Part shown: piece by piece, positions 13,208 through 20,327 of the stretch | Position numbering within the stretch: the first letter of the stretch is position 1 | How the letters are laid out: each line of letters opens with the position of its first letter | From: JBEKJU01 sp050011095 | Lineage (GTDB): Bacteria > Desulfobacterota > Syntrophorhabdia > Syntrophorhabdales > WCHB1-27 | Reading direction: 5' to 3' | DNA length: 20,327 nt | Assembly (NCBI GenBank): GCA_050011095.1 | Contig: JBEKJU010000085.1 | Location: 1 to 20,327 of the forward strand | The notes under the pieces: model-generated | What the model saw: only the letters and a program-made list of their open reading frames with translations | Told to the model about the DNA's origin: nothing | Database searches by the model: none | Translations under genes and position numbers: made by a program

Positions 13208-14428
13208 CTAGCCCGACAAGGGCCGGGAACGACAGTGCGCCCTTTGGTACTTTTGTGCGGCGCGGAGGTAGATGCGCACCCGCCGCATGTTCTTCTCCTC
13301 GATCATGGACGAAAGCTGCCGCTCGTCCAGCCCCGCAAGGCCCCCGATGGTGTCGATCCCATGGCCTTTAAGCCTATCCAGGTTCGCCGCGCCGAGGCCG
13401 TCGAGGTGCATGAGGGCAAGGCCCCGTCCCTCCCGGCTCGTGAGCATCCTGGGATCGATGGCATGGCTTGTCTCGACACCGCCCTTTTCGAGTGCATCCC
13501 TGGTGCCTTCGGTCAGAAACGAGAGGCCCGCGACCGGTGAGGTGTATGAGAATACCGTGTACCGGTCTATCAACAGGAAGGAGAGGAACGAAAAGACAAG
13601 CGCGAGGACCGGGACGGCCCATCGCAATCTTCTCCGACAAGGGCTTCCCCCGAGGAGGTTGACGAAGGCAATCGTCTCCAGGCCGAAGAGTGCGAAGCCG
13701 AGATAACCCGGCGCCGGCATCTCAAAGAGCTTGACGTCCTCAAGGAAGGGGACCGTGTATACCCACTTGGTGATGGACCAGTAATTCCAGAACTCCCACA
13801 AGAAGCCGCAGATCATGCCCGCCAGCGCCGCAGCGACCACCTCGCCCGCGGAGCCGTGCTCGATATCGGCCATGAAAGAAGAATAGCCCTTCCGGTAGTT
13901 GTACCCATCCGCGACAAAAACAAGGAAGACCCACGAGAGGCCGAAAAGGTAGAGGGGAAATGCCAGGCAGAGGGCGAGACAGAGAAGCCCCAGGGGTATT
14001 GCATACGTCCCGTATCCACCGGGGGACACGGGCGTGATTCTCAGTTCCGGCAAGAGGCGGGACAGGGCCTCCTTTGTGAGGTAGATCGCCGGGATTACGG
14101 TGCCATAGGCCAGCAGATAACCGCAAAAACGGACGGCCGATCCATAGGGGACGTTGATGTAAAACCAGTTTTCCATCCGGAGATTTATCAGCTCGAAGAC
14201 GCACCAGAAGGCGGCGGACACGCTAATGAGCGAGGGAAGACGCCGGTTCAGGACGAGATGGCGGCCCGTCCTCAGGGCGAGCACCCCATCGAGGAAGATT
14301 ATGTAGGACCACCAGGCCATCATGTAGAATTGGTACATGTAAGGCTCGATCCTCCTCAAGAGGGTGTAATAACCGAAGATATGCAGGACGAGAGCGAAAA
14401 CGAGTTGCGGTACTGCGAGGTTTTTCAC
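13208..14428 (-). CDS. Unrecognised multi-pass membrane protein with C-terminal HhH region
   Basis: 406 aa. I cannot name a family with confidence. The first 290 residues hold about eight to nine hydrophobic segments (near 5-25, 35-52, 64-80, 100-118, 138-175, 197-215, 240-258, 268-288). Aromatic loops are notable, especially FLWEFWNYWSITKWVYTVPF and KLFEMPAPGYLGF (about 210-245), which look like a conserved core. From about 325 the chain is soluble: LMHLDGLGAANLDRLKGHGIDTIGGLAGLD resembles the helix-hairpin-helix pair of DUF4332/topoisomerase-like proteins. A basic tail follows. The start is GTG (14428), two codons after the NlpC/P60 stop and in the same frame; no Shine-Dalgarno is visible. 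Probably co-transcribed with the NlpC/P60 gene. Confidence 0.75.
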   Translation of the reverse strand: MKNLAVPQLVFALVLHIFGYYTLLRRIEPYMYQFYMMAWWSYIIFLDGVLALRTGRHLVLNRRLPSLISVSAAFWCVFELINLRMENWFYINVPYGSAVRFCGYLLAYGTVIPAIYLTKEALSRLLPELRITPVSPGGYGTYAIPLGLLCLALCLAFPLYLFGLSWVFLVFVADGYNYRKGYSSFMADIEHGSAGEVVAAALAGMICGFLWEFWNYWSITKWVYTVPFLEDVKLFEMPAPGYLGFALFGLETIAFVNLLGGSPCRRRLRWAVPVLALVFSFLSFLLIDRYTVFSYTSPVAGLSFLTEGTRDALEKGGVETSHAIDPRMLTSREGRGLALMHLDGLGAANLDRLKGHGIDTIGGLAGLDERQLSSMIEEKNMRRVRIYLRAAQKYQRAHCRSRPLSG

Positions 14429-14431
14429 ATA

Positions 14432-15379
14432 TCAGCTGTTGTTTGCAGCCTTGTGCTGATCTTCGTGGTCCAAATCGGGGCGGTCTCCTCCGACAGGAGG
14501 CGCCTTTACCCTGACGGCCCCCATGTATGTCCTGGCAAAATAGCTATCCGTGAGGCAGTCGACCTTGACACCCCTCCTCAGAAGAGATGATGCGTGGATG
14601 AACCTGTCCTCCCCGATATAGATGCCCACGTGGGTGGGGTAGTGCGCAAAGGGCTTCGTTCTGAAGAAGACGAGGTCGCCTGTAACAAGCTCCTCCTTGC
14701 TGTTCACCCTCGGACCCGCGAAAAACTGTTCTCTCGCACTCCGCGGGAGTTCTACCTCGAAGATTCCGTACATCTTTCTTACAAAGGCCGAGCAATCAAG
14801 GCCCCGGACGCTCTCGCCGCCATACCGGTAAGGGGCCCCGGCGAAGCTCTTCGCGACCTTGACGAGGATGCCGCGCTCCTCCTCGCTCTTCCACGGCTTC
14901 AATGGCCCGTCGTTCAGCACAACCGTCGGCTCGTCCTGGGTGTCTTCCTTTGTCGTCTTCGGTATGAACACGGTCATTCCCGGCCTCAGCCGCCTTGTTC
15001 CCACACTGTTCAGATCTATGATCTCTTCTCTATCGATATTGAACATCCGGGCAAGCTTATCAACAGTGTCCCCCCGCTTCACCCTGTATTCCACGTACTC
15101 GCCATTCGCCTCTTCCCCGGCGTCCACGCCTACCGCGGGGCGAGCAGGGTTTTCGGCGTCCTTCACGGCCGTGCCCCAGCGCAATGCCGCGAGGTGTCTC
15201 CTCGTCCTCGCGAAGCGCCGTTCCCCAACGGCCGTGCGGCCGTGCACGACGGCCTGCGACCCGGCCCTGTGAACGGAGGCGTGGTGTTTCCTGTGGCCTG
15301 CCCAGGAACGTACGGGGCTAATCAGCATGATGAGGAAAAGAAACGACAAAAAATAGACAACTCCAGAACCTTTTCGCAT
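14432..15379 (-). CDS. LysM-NlpC/P60 cell-wall endopeptidase
   Basis: 315 aa exported protein. The signal peptide (residues 1-27) ends near SWA. A basic, His/Arg-rich spacer follows, then one LysM peptidoglycan-binding domain (97-140, YRVKRGDTVDKLARMFN...LRPGMTVFIP). The NlpC/P60 papain-like domain runs from about 170 to 295 with catalytic Cys196 (LDCSAFV), His250 (THVGIYIG) and third residue His262 (FIHAS). Such enzymes cut the gamma-D-Glu-to-diamino-acid bond in stem peptides. An AAGGGG sequence precedes the ATG, and a promoter with perfect TTGACA lies just upstream. The tail after the domain is hydrophilic and acidic. Confidence 0.93.
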   Translation of the reverse strand: MRKGSGVVYFLSFLFLIMLISPVRSWAGHRKHHASVHRAGSQAVVHGRTAVGERRFARTRRHLAALRWGTAVKDAENPARPAVGVDAGEEANGEYVEYRVKRGDTVDKLARMFNIDREEIIDLNSVGTRRLRPGMTVFIPKTTKEDTQDEPTVVLNDGPLKPWKSEEERGILVKVAKSFAGAPYRYGGESVRGLDCSAFVRKMYGIFEVELPRSAREQFFAGPRVNSKEELVTGDLVFFRTKPFAHYPTHVGIYIGEDRFIHASSLLRRGVKVDCLTDSYFARTYMGAVRVKAPPVGGDRPDLDHEDQHKAANNS

Positions 15380-15400
15380 CGCCTCCCCTTTTCTCCGTCA

Positions 15401-15430
15401 TTTCTATCAGAAGAGGTAAAACCATGTCAA
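15401..15430 (-). promoter_or_regulatory. Promoter of the NlpC/P60 gene
   Basis: On the minus strand TTGACA (15430-15425), 18-bp spacer and TAGAAA (15406-15401). Predicted start near 15394, leaving a leader of about 15 nt. It stands back to back with the ferredoxin promoter. Confidence 0.5.
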
Positions 15431-15498
15431 GCATTTTTTCGCCGGCCGGACCGCCAATCAGCGCCAACATGTCAATTTTTCAGGAGATAATTTTTTTG

Positions 15499-15527
15499 TT
15501 GACATTCTGATGGTATCTTGCGATATG
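15499..15527 (+). promoter_or_regulatory. Promoter of the ferredoxin gene
   Basis: TTGACA (15499-15504), 17-bp spacer ending in an extended TGC, then GATATG (15522-15527). The -10 is poor (3 of 6) but the -35 is perfect and the TG extension helps. Predicted start about 15534. Confidence 0.45.
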
Positions 15528-15565
15528 TATTTGTTCTTCACCCTATAAGAAAGGAGGTCGGGATA

Positions 15566-15739
15566 ATGCCTACAAAAATCGATGAGGAAACCTGTTCAGC
15601 TTGCGGAGCCTGCGCTGAGGTATGTCCAGCGGATGCCATTACCGTTGACGATACAGCGAAGGTCGATGCCGAGCTGTGCACCGAGTGCGGGGCGTGCGTG
15701 GATGAGTGCCCGGTGGAAGCCATCACGCTCGAAGAATAA
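15566..15739 (+). CDS. 2[4Fe-4S] ferredoxin
   Basis: 57 aa clostridial-type ferredoxin. Cluster I ligands are C10, C13, C16 and C20; cluster II ligands are C38, C41, C44 and C48, each in a CxxCxxCxxxCP pattern with the internal two-fold repeat (CPADAI / CPVEAI). The start follows a very strong AAGGAGGT (15551-15558) 7 nt upstream, implying high expression; the short upstream in-frame extension is promoter and leader. It is a low-potential electron carrier for cytoplasmic redox enzymes such as hydrogenases or oxidoreductases. It is monocistronic and ends at a hairpin terminator. Confidence 0.96.
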   Translation: MPTKIDEETCSACGACAEVCPADAITVDDTAKVDAELCTECGACVDECPVEAITLEE

Positions 15740-15755
15740 TCAGAATCGAAAAAAT

Positions 15756-15788
15756 AATGAGGGGTGAGCGCGTGGCCCACCCCTCATT
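15756..15788. terminator. Terminator between ferredoxin and Fe-S oxidoreductase genes
   Basis: A perfect 11-bp stem AATGAGGGGTG (15756-15766) / CACCCCTCATT (15778-15788) with an 11-nt loop. On the minus strand it is followed by ATTTTTT, a good intrinsic terminator for the oxidoreductase gene. On the plus strand the T-run is short (TTTAGT), so ferredoxin termination is weaker. Confidence 0.85.
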
Positions 15789-15809
15789 TAGTCTCGATCC
15801 TATAGCGCT

Positions 15810-17819
15810 TCAGATCCCTTTGGCCACAACCTCCGAGATGTCGAGTGCCTTCACCGACTCTGATTTTTCCTTGTCTTTAATAGCGTCCTCCATCATGATG
15901 AGGCAGTAGGGGCACGCGGTAATGATGGTATTTGCCTCCACGCTGAGGGCGTCGTCCATCCGCACGTGACATATCCTCCCGTGGTGCTCCTCCATCCATA
16001 TCTTGCCGCCCCCGCCGCCGCAGCAGAATCCTTCATCCCTGTTCCTCGGCAACTCGACGAACCGGTCCTTCTTCACCTTGTCCACGATGGCACGAGGCGG
16101 ATCGAAAATCCTGTTGACCCTTCCGAGATAGCAGGGGTCGTGATACGTGGTGACACCGTCAAGGACGGGGTTTATGCTGATCTTTCCGTCTCTCGCGAGC
16201 ATGTTTATGAATTCCGTATGGTGGTAAACGTCGAACTCGGCCCCGAGCTGCGCATAGTCATTCTTCAACGTGTTATAGCAGTGGGGACAGGCCGTCACGA
16301 TCTGCTTGACGCCAAGCTCCTTCAGGAACTCCACGTTGCCCTCGGCGATTTCCTGGTACTGGTATTCGTTCCCGGTCCTGCGAAGCGGGTCCCCGCAGCA
16401 TTTTTCATCGGGACCGAGTACCCCGAAGGAGACGCCGGCCTTCCCCAGGATCGTCGAAAGCGCCTTCGCCACCTTCCTGTTCCGGTCGTCGAGAGAGGCG
16501 ACACACCCGACCCAGTAAAGAACGTCCACCTGCTCTTCCGTGGCCTTCTTTACGTCGAGGCCTTCCGTCCATTCGAGTCTCTGGCTCTTGCCCATGCCGT
16601 AGGGGTCGAACCTTGTCTGGAGGTTCTTGTAGAGGAGCTTTAGCTCGGGAGATATCTTGCTCAGGGTCATGGTGAGGTATCGCCTCATCTCTATGGTCTT
16701 GTCAAAGGTGGGAATTGAAACCGGACAGTTGACCTGGCAGGAGAGGCAGGCAGTGCACGACCACAGGGTTTCCTCCTGGATGACCGTATCGAGCAGGCCT
16801 TCTTCGTTCTTGGCCCCGTTGTTGGCCACGCGCAGCCATTCACCCTTGAGGTCCTGGATCAGCTTCTTGGGCGAGAGGGGTTTCTGGGTCAGGTGCGCGG
16901 GGCATCTGTCCTGGCACCGCCCGCAACGCGTGCACGCATCAAGGTCGAAGATCTGCCTCCACGTAAAACCGTCTATCTGGTTGACGCCGAATTCCTCGGC
17001 CGTCTCGAAATCGGCTATCTGAGCGATTGCGCCGCGGGGCGAATCCTCGACACCCCTGAACATCATGTTGAGGGATGATGTGATAATATGCAGGAGTCTC
17101 CCCGAATAAGCTATGTAGGCGATCAAGCCGAAAGAGAGGACCATGTGCACGTAGTAGAGGGTTGCATGGGTGGCGAGGATCCCCTCCTTGGATAGACCGA
17201 GGAAGAGAGAGGAAGTCACCCATCCCACGAAGCTCACGACCTCATAGGGGGGTCTGTCGAAGGCGATGCGCGCCGCCTCGACGAGAAACCCGGTGACGAG
17301 GACCGCGAGTATCCAAAGAAGCGCGATGAGGTCGGTACCCTGGTTGTCGCTCACCCGCTCCGGTCTCATGACGTACCGCCTGACCATGGCCATGATGATG
17401 CCGACAATGGCGACCAACCCGGCCAGATCGAGGATAAACGAAAAAATCAGATAGAAATCACCGTGCAGGTAGGTAATGCCGAAGAGGGGCCTGAAGAAGT
17501 CGTCCTCGAAGGCGACGAGTCCCGTTCCTATGGCAAGGAAGAGGAACCCCCAAAAGATGAAGAGGTGCATCATTCCGGGAAATATTTCGCGGGACCGCAG
17601 TATGGTCCTGTGAAAAATGGCGCTCTTTATGTAGTAGAATATCCTTTCCCCTAACCGGTTCGTGAAGGAAAAGGGCGTCGCCTTTCCCATCTTCCACATG
17701 TGGTAGCGCGTTTTAACGCCATAGACGAGTGCGACGAACGACACGACCATGAGAACATAGGCGATCCACCGTGCGGTCTGGCCTACGTTCCAGAAGATTT
17801 CCCTCCCGACGTGCTCCAT
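15810..17819 (-). CDS. Membrane-bound Fe-S oxidoreductase (Nar-gamma/HdrD fusion)
   Basis: 669 aa. The N-terminal 250 residues are a respiratory nitrate reductase gamma-like cytochrome b domain with TM helices and candidate haem His residues (H85, H119, H218, H225, H244). A ferredoxin module follows with C296/299/302/306 and C355/358/361/365. Then come two CCG domains of HdrD/GlpC type: C439, C474-C475, C511, C514 and C563, C599-C600, C636, C639, all ligands present. This architecture matches proteins proposed to pass electrons from electron-transfer flavoprotein to menaquinone in syntrophs (EMO/DUF224 type). No etfAB is within view, so the donor is inferred. AGGAGG precedes the ATG closely. 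Terminator at 15756-15788. Confidence 0.92.
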   Translation of the reverse strand: MEHVGREIFWNVGQTARWIAYVLMVVSFVALVYGVKTRYHMWKMGKATPFSFTNRLGERIFYYIKSAIFHRTILRSREIFPGMMHLFIFWGFLFLAIGTGLVAFEDDFFRPLFGITYLHGDFYLIFSFILDLAGLVAIVGIIMAMVRRYVMRPERVSDNQGTDLIALLWILAVLVTGFLVEAARIAFDRPPYEVVSFVGWVTSSLFLGLSKEGILATHATLYYVHMVLSFGLIAYIAYSGRLLHIITSSLNMMFRGVEDSPRGAIAQIADFETAEEFGVNQIDGFTWRQIFDLDACTRCGRCQDRCPAHLTQKPLSPKKLIQDLKGEWLRVANNGAKNEEGLLDTVIQEETLWSCTACLSCQVNCPVSIPTFDKTIEMRRYLTMTLSKISPELKLLYKNLQTRFDPYGMGKSQRLEWTEGLDVKKATEEQVDVLYWVGCVASLDDRNRKVAKALSTILGKAGVSFGVLGPDEKCCGDPLRRTGNEYQYQEIAEGNVEFLKELGVKQIVTACPHCYNTLKNDYAQLGAEFDVYHHTEFINMLARDGKISINPVLDGVTTYHDPCYLGRVNRIFDPPRAIVDKVKKDRFVELPRNRDEGFCCGGGGGKIWMEEHHGRICHVRMDDALSVEANTIITACPYCLIMMEDAIKDKEKSESVKALDISEVVAKGI

Positions 17820-17899
17820 TCTCTCCTCCTCCTGTTATTAGGCTGAATAATCTTATGTGAAAAAAGGGGCAAAAGCAATAGGAAATAATTTGTTTTCCA

Positions 17900-17927
17900 T
17901 TGACAACAAAAGCCAAATATTTATAAG
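17900..17927 (+). promoter_or_regulatory. Promoter for the MscS-like gene
   Basis: TTGACA (17900-17905), 16-bp spacer and TATAAG (17922-17927), or TAAGAT at 18-bp spacing. Start near 17934 gives a leader of about 125 nt that is GC-rich and has no gene I can support. Confidence 0.5.
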
Positions 17928-18058
17928 ATGTTGCCTATGGAACTCTTCTTCGGTACGCGCCGGGGCACCCGCTGGCCGGCACCCGGTCGCCCCCCTCCAC
18001 GGGCAAGGCCGGTCGAGCCTACCCCTCCCCATCGCAAGGAAGGACCTAAACTTTATAC

Positions 18059-18733
18059 ATGAAAGCCTTTTTTAGTGACATGATCCTCGACCTCTACGAC
18101 AACTTCGCAGAGGTCTTCTTCAACATCATCCTCATGATCGTGGTGATGATCGTCGGTTTCATCTTAAGCTGGCTCGTGCGGAAGCTTATAGAAAAATTGC
18201 TGATCCTCTTCCGCTTCGATAAGTGGGCAGCGAACGTCGGCATCATTACATTCCTCGAAAGGGGCGGCGTAAAGGCCCAGCCTTCCACGATCATCAGCCG
18301 CGTCGTCTTCTGGATCTTCATCATCACTGTTTTCTCCTTCGGCCTTAATCTGGTCGGCCTGACGCAGTTCACCGAATACGCCTCACGGATCACGAGCGCC
18401 CTCCCCTATATCGTCATTTCAATGATCATCGTAATAGTCGGTATCATATTCAGCACATTCCTGAGCAGAGTGATCTACATGGCGTGCGAGAACGCGAACA
18501 TAGGGTATGGCGATATCATCTCCAAGAGCGTGCGGATTCTGCTGGTCGTTATCACATTCGGCATTGTCTTCGAATATATGGGCCTGGGGAGCACCATAAT
18601 CAGCATAAGCTTCCTGATTATTTTCGGCGGTATCATTATGACCCTCTCCCTTGCCCTCGGTATCGGCCTGAGCACGGTCATCACCGACTTTATCAAGGAA
18701 AAGGTCAACGGAAACAAGAACAGGAAAAAATAG
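18059..18733 (+). CDS. MscS-like TM-helix protein without the beta domain
   Basis: 224 aa, very hydrophobic. An N-terminal helix (about 19-40, IILMIVVMIVGFILSWLVRKLIEKLL) has the conserved-TM-helix (PF05552-like) pattern found in small MscS relatives. Further helices lie near 80-105, 115-140, 155-178 and 182-205; the last (GGIIMTLSLALGIGLSTVITDFIKEKV) resembles the MscS pore helix with Gly/Ala packing. The chain stops in a basic tail immediately after it, so the cytoplasmic beta and alpha/beta domains of MscS are absent. Possibly a channel-like or regulatory membrane protein. No strong Shine-Dalgarno: GGAAGG lies about 15 nt upstream. The stop is only 3 bp from the stop of the convergent hydrolase gene. 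Confidence 0.75.
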   Translation: MKAFFSDMILDLYDNFAEVFFNIILMIVVMIVGFILSWLVRKLIEKLLILFRFDKWAANVGIITFLERGGVKAQPSTIISRVVFWIFIITVFSFGLNLVGLTQFTEYASRITSALPYIVISMIIVIVGIIFSTFLSRVIYMACENANIGYGDIISKSVRILLVVITFGIVFEYMGLGSTIISISFLIIFGGIIMTLSLALGIGLSTVITDFIKEKVNGNKNRKK

Positions 18734-18736
18734 AGG

Positions 18737-19444
18737 CTAGACGAAGAATCGCCTGAACCAGTCCCGCGACAGGGTGATAGCCCTCTCCCTGTGGCCCTGA
18801 ACGGAGAAGACGTGGTCTGCCCCCTTGATCAGCTCGAATTTTTTCGGCTTTTTCAGGTTTCTGTAGATCGCCTTGCCCTCGTGAGAGGGAACGACGTCGT
18901 CGATCTCCCCGTGGACGACGAGGGCGCGGGAGACCTTTTTCGCCTCTGCAAGGAGATCGTACCGGGCAAAATCCTCATAGAGCATATCCTTGAAGTCCAC
19001 ATCCGGCATTGAGCCTTCGTCCTTGTTTTCGAGCAGGTGGGGCGTCGCCCAAAGGGATACGCACTGGATACGCGCATCGCGGGCCGCCTTTACGAGGGAG
19101 GTGCAGCCGCCGAAGCTGCTCCCCAAAAGACCGACCTTCCCCGCATCGACGGACGGATGCCCGAAGATCCACTCGGCGACGGCGTTCAGGTTTTCAATCC
19201 TCCCGGTGAGGGTCGTCTCCTCGATGCTCCCGTCGCTCTCCCCGCAGCCCGCGTAATCGAACCTGCAGCTTGCCACACCTCCCACCCGGAAGGCCTCGGC
19301 AAGGGCGACATACTTGGAGCTCTCCTTCGAGCTTATGAGGCCGTGGGAGAGGATAACGCAGGGGAACCTCTCAGCCCTGTCCGGCGTCGTAAAAAGACCC
19401 CTGATCCTATGCGGGCCCGACCGGATTTCGAACTGCTCCACCAT
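18737..19444 (-). CDS. Alpha/beta hydrolase (serine esterase/peptidase-like)
   Basis: 235 aa cytoplasmic hydrolase. Oxyanion-hole SHG near residues 33-35, nucleophile elbow G-S-S110-F-G, acid D182/D183 in HGEIDDVVP, and His211 in GADHVF complete the triad. The DYAGCGES segment (63-70) is shared with dienelactone-hydrolase-like and FrsA/S9-like esterases. There is no signal peptide. The substrate cannot be told: a small ester or acyl compound is likely. The ATG (19444) lies 38 nt inside the 3' end of the upstream exonuclease gene, so the two are probably co-translated. Confidence 0.9.
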   Translation of the reverse strand: MVEQFEIRSGPHRIRGLFTTPDRAERFPCVILSHGLISSKESSKYVALAEAFRVGGVASCRFDYAGCGESDGSIEETTLTGRIENLNAVAEWIFGHPSVDAGKVGLLGSSFGGCTSLVKAARDARIQCVSLWATPHLLENKDEGSMPDVDFKDMLYEDFARYDLLAEAKKVSRALVVHGEIDDVVPSHEGKAIYRNLKKPKKFELIKGADHVFSVQGHRERAITLSRDWFRRFFV

Positions 19445-19922
19445 CGCCTATTTCCTTCATCTGACGGGAAAAGATCTCTTCAAGCCTGATAAGGTTTATC
19501 ACATCTTCCTTGTTATACTCAAGCAACAGTTTCAGCGCCCCCTTCTGGCCCTTTTTCACATACCTTTCCCACAGCAGTATGGCCTTGTAGCCGTCTATTC
19601 CCTCGGTCTTTCTCTTTATGCCGTACATCTTCTCCAGCTCCTTCAGGCCCCCGCGCAGACCCAGGTTCTTCTTCACCTTGAAGAGGTCGAGGGAGGAACA
19701 GGCCCCTTTCAGATCGAGGTTGAAATACTTGTCCAGTGTGGGTAGATCGAAGCTGTCGCCGTTAAAGGTGACGATTGTCTTTGCCCGGCAGAGTACGTTC
19801 TCCAGATTATGCGCGGTCACGTCGTCACCGTAAAACTGGACGAAACCGCCGGGCTGACAGAAAATACCGATCACGCAGACATTGCCCTGCCTATCCGTTT
19901 CAATATCAAGATACGCCTTCAT
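19407..19922 (-). CDS. DEDD-family 3'-5' exonuclease-like protein (RNase_H_2/YprB)
   Basis: 171 aa. An RNase H-like exonuclease domain alone: ExoI motif LDIET (D6, E8), ExoII region TFNGDSFDLPTL (D56/D59), SLDLF (D78) and ExoIII YNKEDVINLIRL (Y137, D140). This matches the YprB-type ribonuclease H-like family, which processes RNA or DNA ends; the exact substrate is unknown. I place the start at ATG 19922, with AGGAG 11 nt upstream, instead of a TTG three codons earlier that would sit almost on the Shine-Dalgarno. It lies 56 bp downstream of the LptF/G-type gene. Confidence 0.87.
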   Translation of the reverse strand: MKAYLDIETDRQGNVCVIGIFCQPGGFVQFYGDDVTAHNLENVLCRAKTIVTFNGDSFDLPTLDKYFNLDLKGACSSLDLFKVKKNLGLRGGLKELEKMYGIKRKTEGIDGYKAILLWERYVKKGQKGALKLLLEYNKEDVINLIRLEEIFSRQMKEIGDGGAVRNPVGPA

Positions 19923-19978
19923 CCCAACCAAATCTCCTTTCCGGATGCAGCCCGTCGGAAGGCCGAACCCTTATCCGT

Positions 19979-20327
19979 TCAGGTCCTCACCGTCACTATA
20001 CCTATAATACCAAAAGAGAAGAAAAGCATATTGGAGAGCCAGGCAGCGAAGAGGGGCGGGAAGGCCTCCTTGTAACCAAAGGAAAGCGCGACCGAGTGAA
20101 ATCCCCAGTAGGAGAATCCGACGCAGATGCCTGAAAAGATCCCCTTCGACACGTTCTTCGTCTTGGAATATCGCAAGCCCACGGAAAAGGCCGCGAGAAC
20201 CATGATGACGTTGATGAAGGGGAAGGAGATCTTGTTATGGAGATCCACCATGTACCTCCTCACGTCATGGCCGTTCCGCTTGAGCTTGGTTATATATCTC
20301 TCGAGTTCCCTGTAGCTCATCTCCTCG
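19979..20327 (-). CDS. LptF/LptG-type LPS export permease, C-terminal part
   Basis: The frame enters from beyond the right edge, so only about 115 C-terminal residues are seen. EEMSYRELERYITKLKRNGHDVRRYMVDLHNKISFPF is the characteristic junction between the periplasmic jellyroll and the second TM bundle of YjgP/YjgQ (LptF/LptG) permeases. Three hydrophobic helices follow and the chain ends in IIGIVTVRT. These permeases form the LptB2FG complex that extracts lipopolysaccharide from the inner membrane, so the host is expected to have an LPS outer membrane. LptG is slightly favoured by the sequence around SYREL, but F and G cannot be separated safely here. Confidence 0.9.
   Translation of the reverse strand, partial: EEMSYRELERYITKLKRNGHDVRRYMVDLHNKISFPFINVIMVLAAFSVGLRYSKTKNVSKGIFSGICVGFSYWGFHSVALSFGYKEAFPPLFAAWLSNMLFFSFGIIGIVTVRT

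Overview
This window reads as chromosome from a GC-rich anaerobic bacterium of the deltaproteobacterial (Desulfobacterota/Syntrophorhabdus-like) kind. That placement is inference. It rests on the tRNA-Ser / SRP RNA / dnaX / ybaB / recR order, a complete Liv transporter operon, hypCDE, a small 2[4Fe-4S] ferredoxin, and a membrane-bound Nar-gamma/HdrD-type Fe-S oxidoreductase typical of syntrophs and sulfate reducers. No phage, IS element or CRISPR array is visible.

Layout. 1-1250: a small defence/stress patch with the start of a leftward gene cut off by the window edge, a solitary HigA/NadS-type HTH antitoxin (+) behind a palindromic operator candidate, and a leftward DUF2281 antitoxin / MazF-PemK toxin pair behind a promoter embedded in an inverted repeat. 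1304-4931 (all minus): a DedA membrane protein, then the replication/repair cluster tRNA-Ser(GGA), SRP RNA, dnaX, ybaB/ebfC and recR. 4932-5447: a 516-bp gene-free stretch packed with long hairpins. 5448-9969 (minus): livK-H-M-G-F, a branched-chain-amino-acid-type ABC importer with strongly overlapping genes and one good promoter. 10217-12516 (+): hypC-D-E for the Fe(CN)2CO ligand set of NiFe hydrogenase. 12690-15379 (minus): a YfgM-like single-pass TPR protein, an unrecognised multi-pass membrane protein with a C-terminal helix-hairpin-helix region, and a LysM-NlpC/P60 cell-wall hydrolase. 15566-17819: a ferredoxin (+) and, convergent to it, the 669-aa membrane Fe-S oxidoreductase (-), with a hairpin terminator between. 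18059-20327: an MscS-like TM-helix protein (+), then leftward an alpha/beta hydrolase, a DEDD-type exonuclease domain protein and the C-terminal end of an LptF/LptG-type permease that runs off the right edge.

The most interesting non-coding signal is a family of three long, nested hairpin elements (5019-5153, 5316-5440, 12545-12646). They share an ordered, evenly spaced signature, GTAC-N4/5-GTAC-N15-17-CGAAG, with a further conserved block 16 nt upstream. They lie only in intergenic DNA and in both orientations. Two genes (hypC and the YfgM-like gene) have promoters placed so that transcription would begin at or next to the start codon, which suggests leaderless mRNAs.
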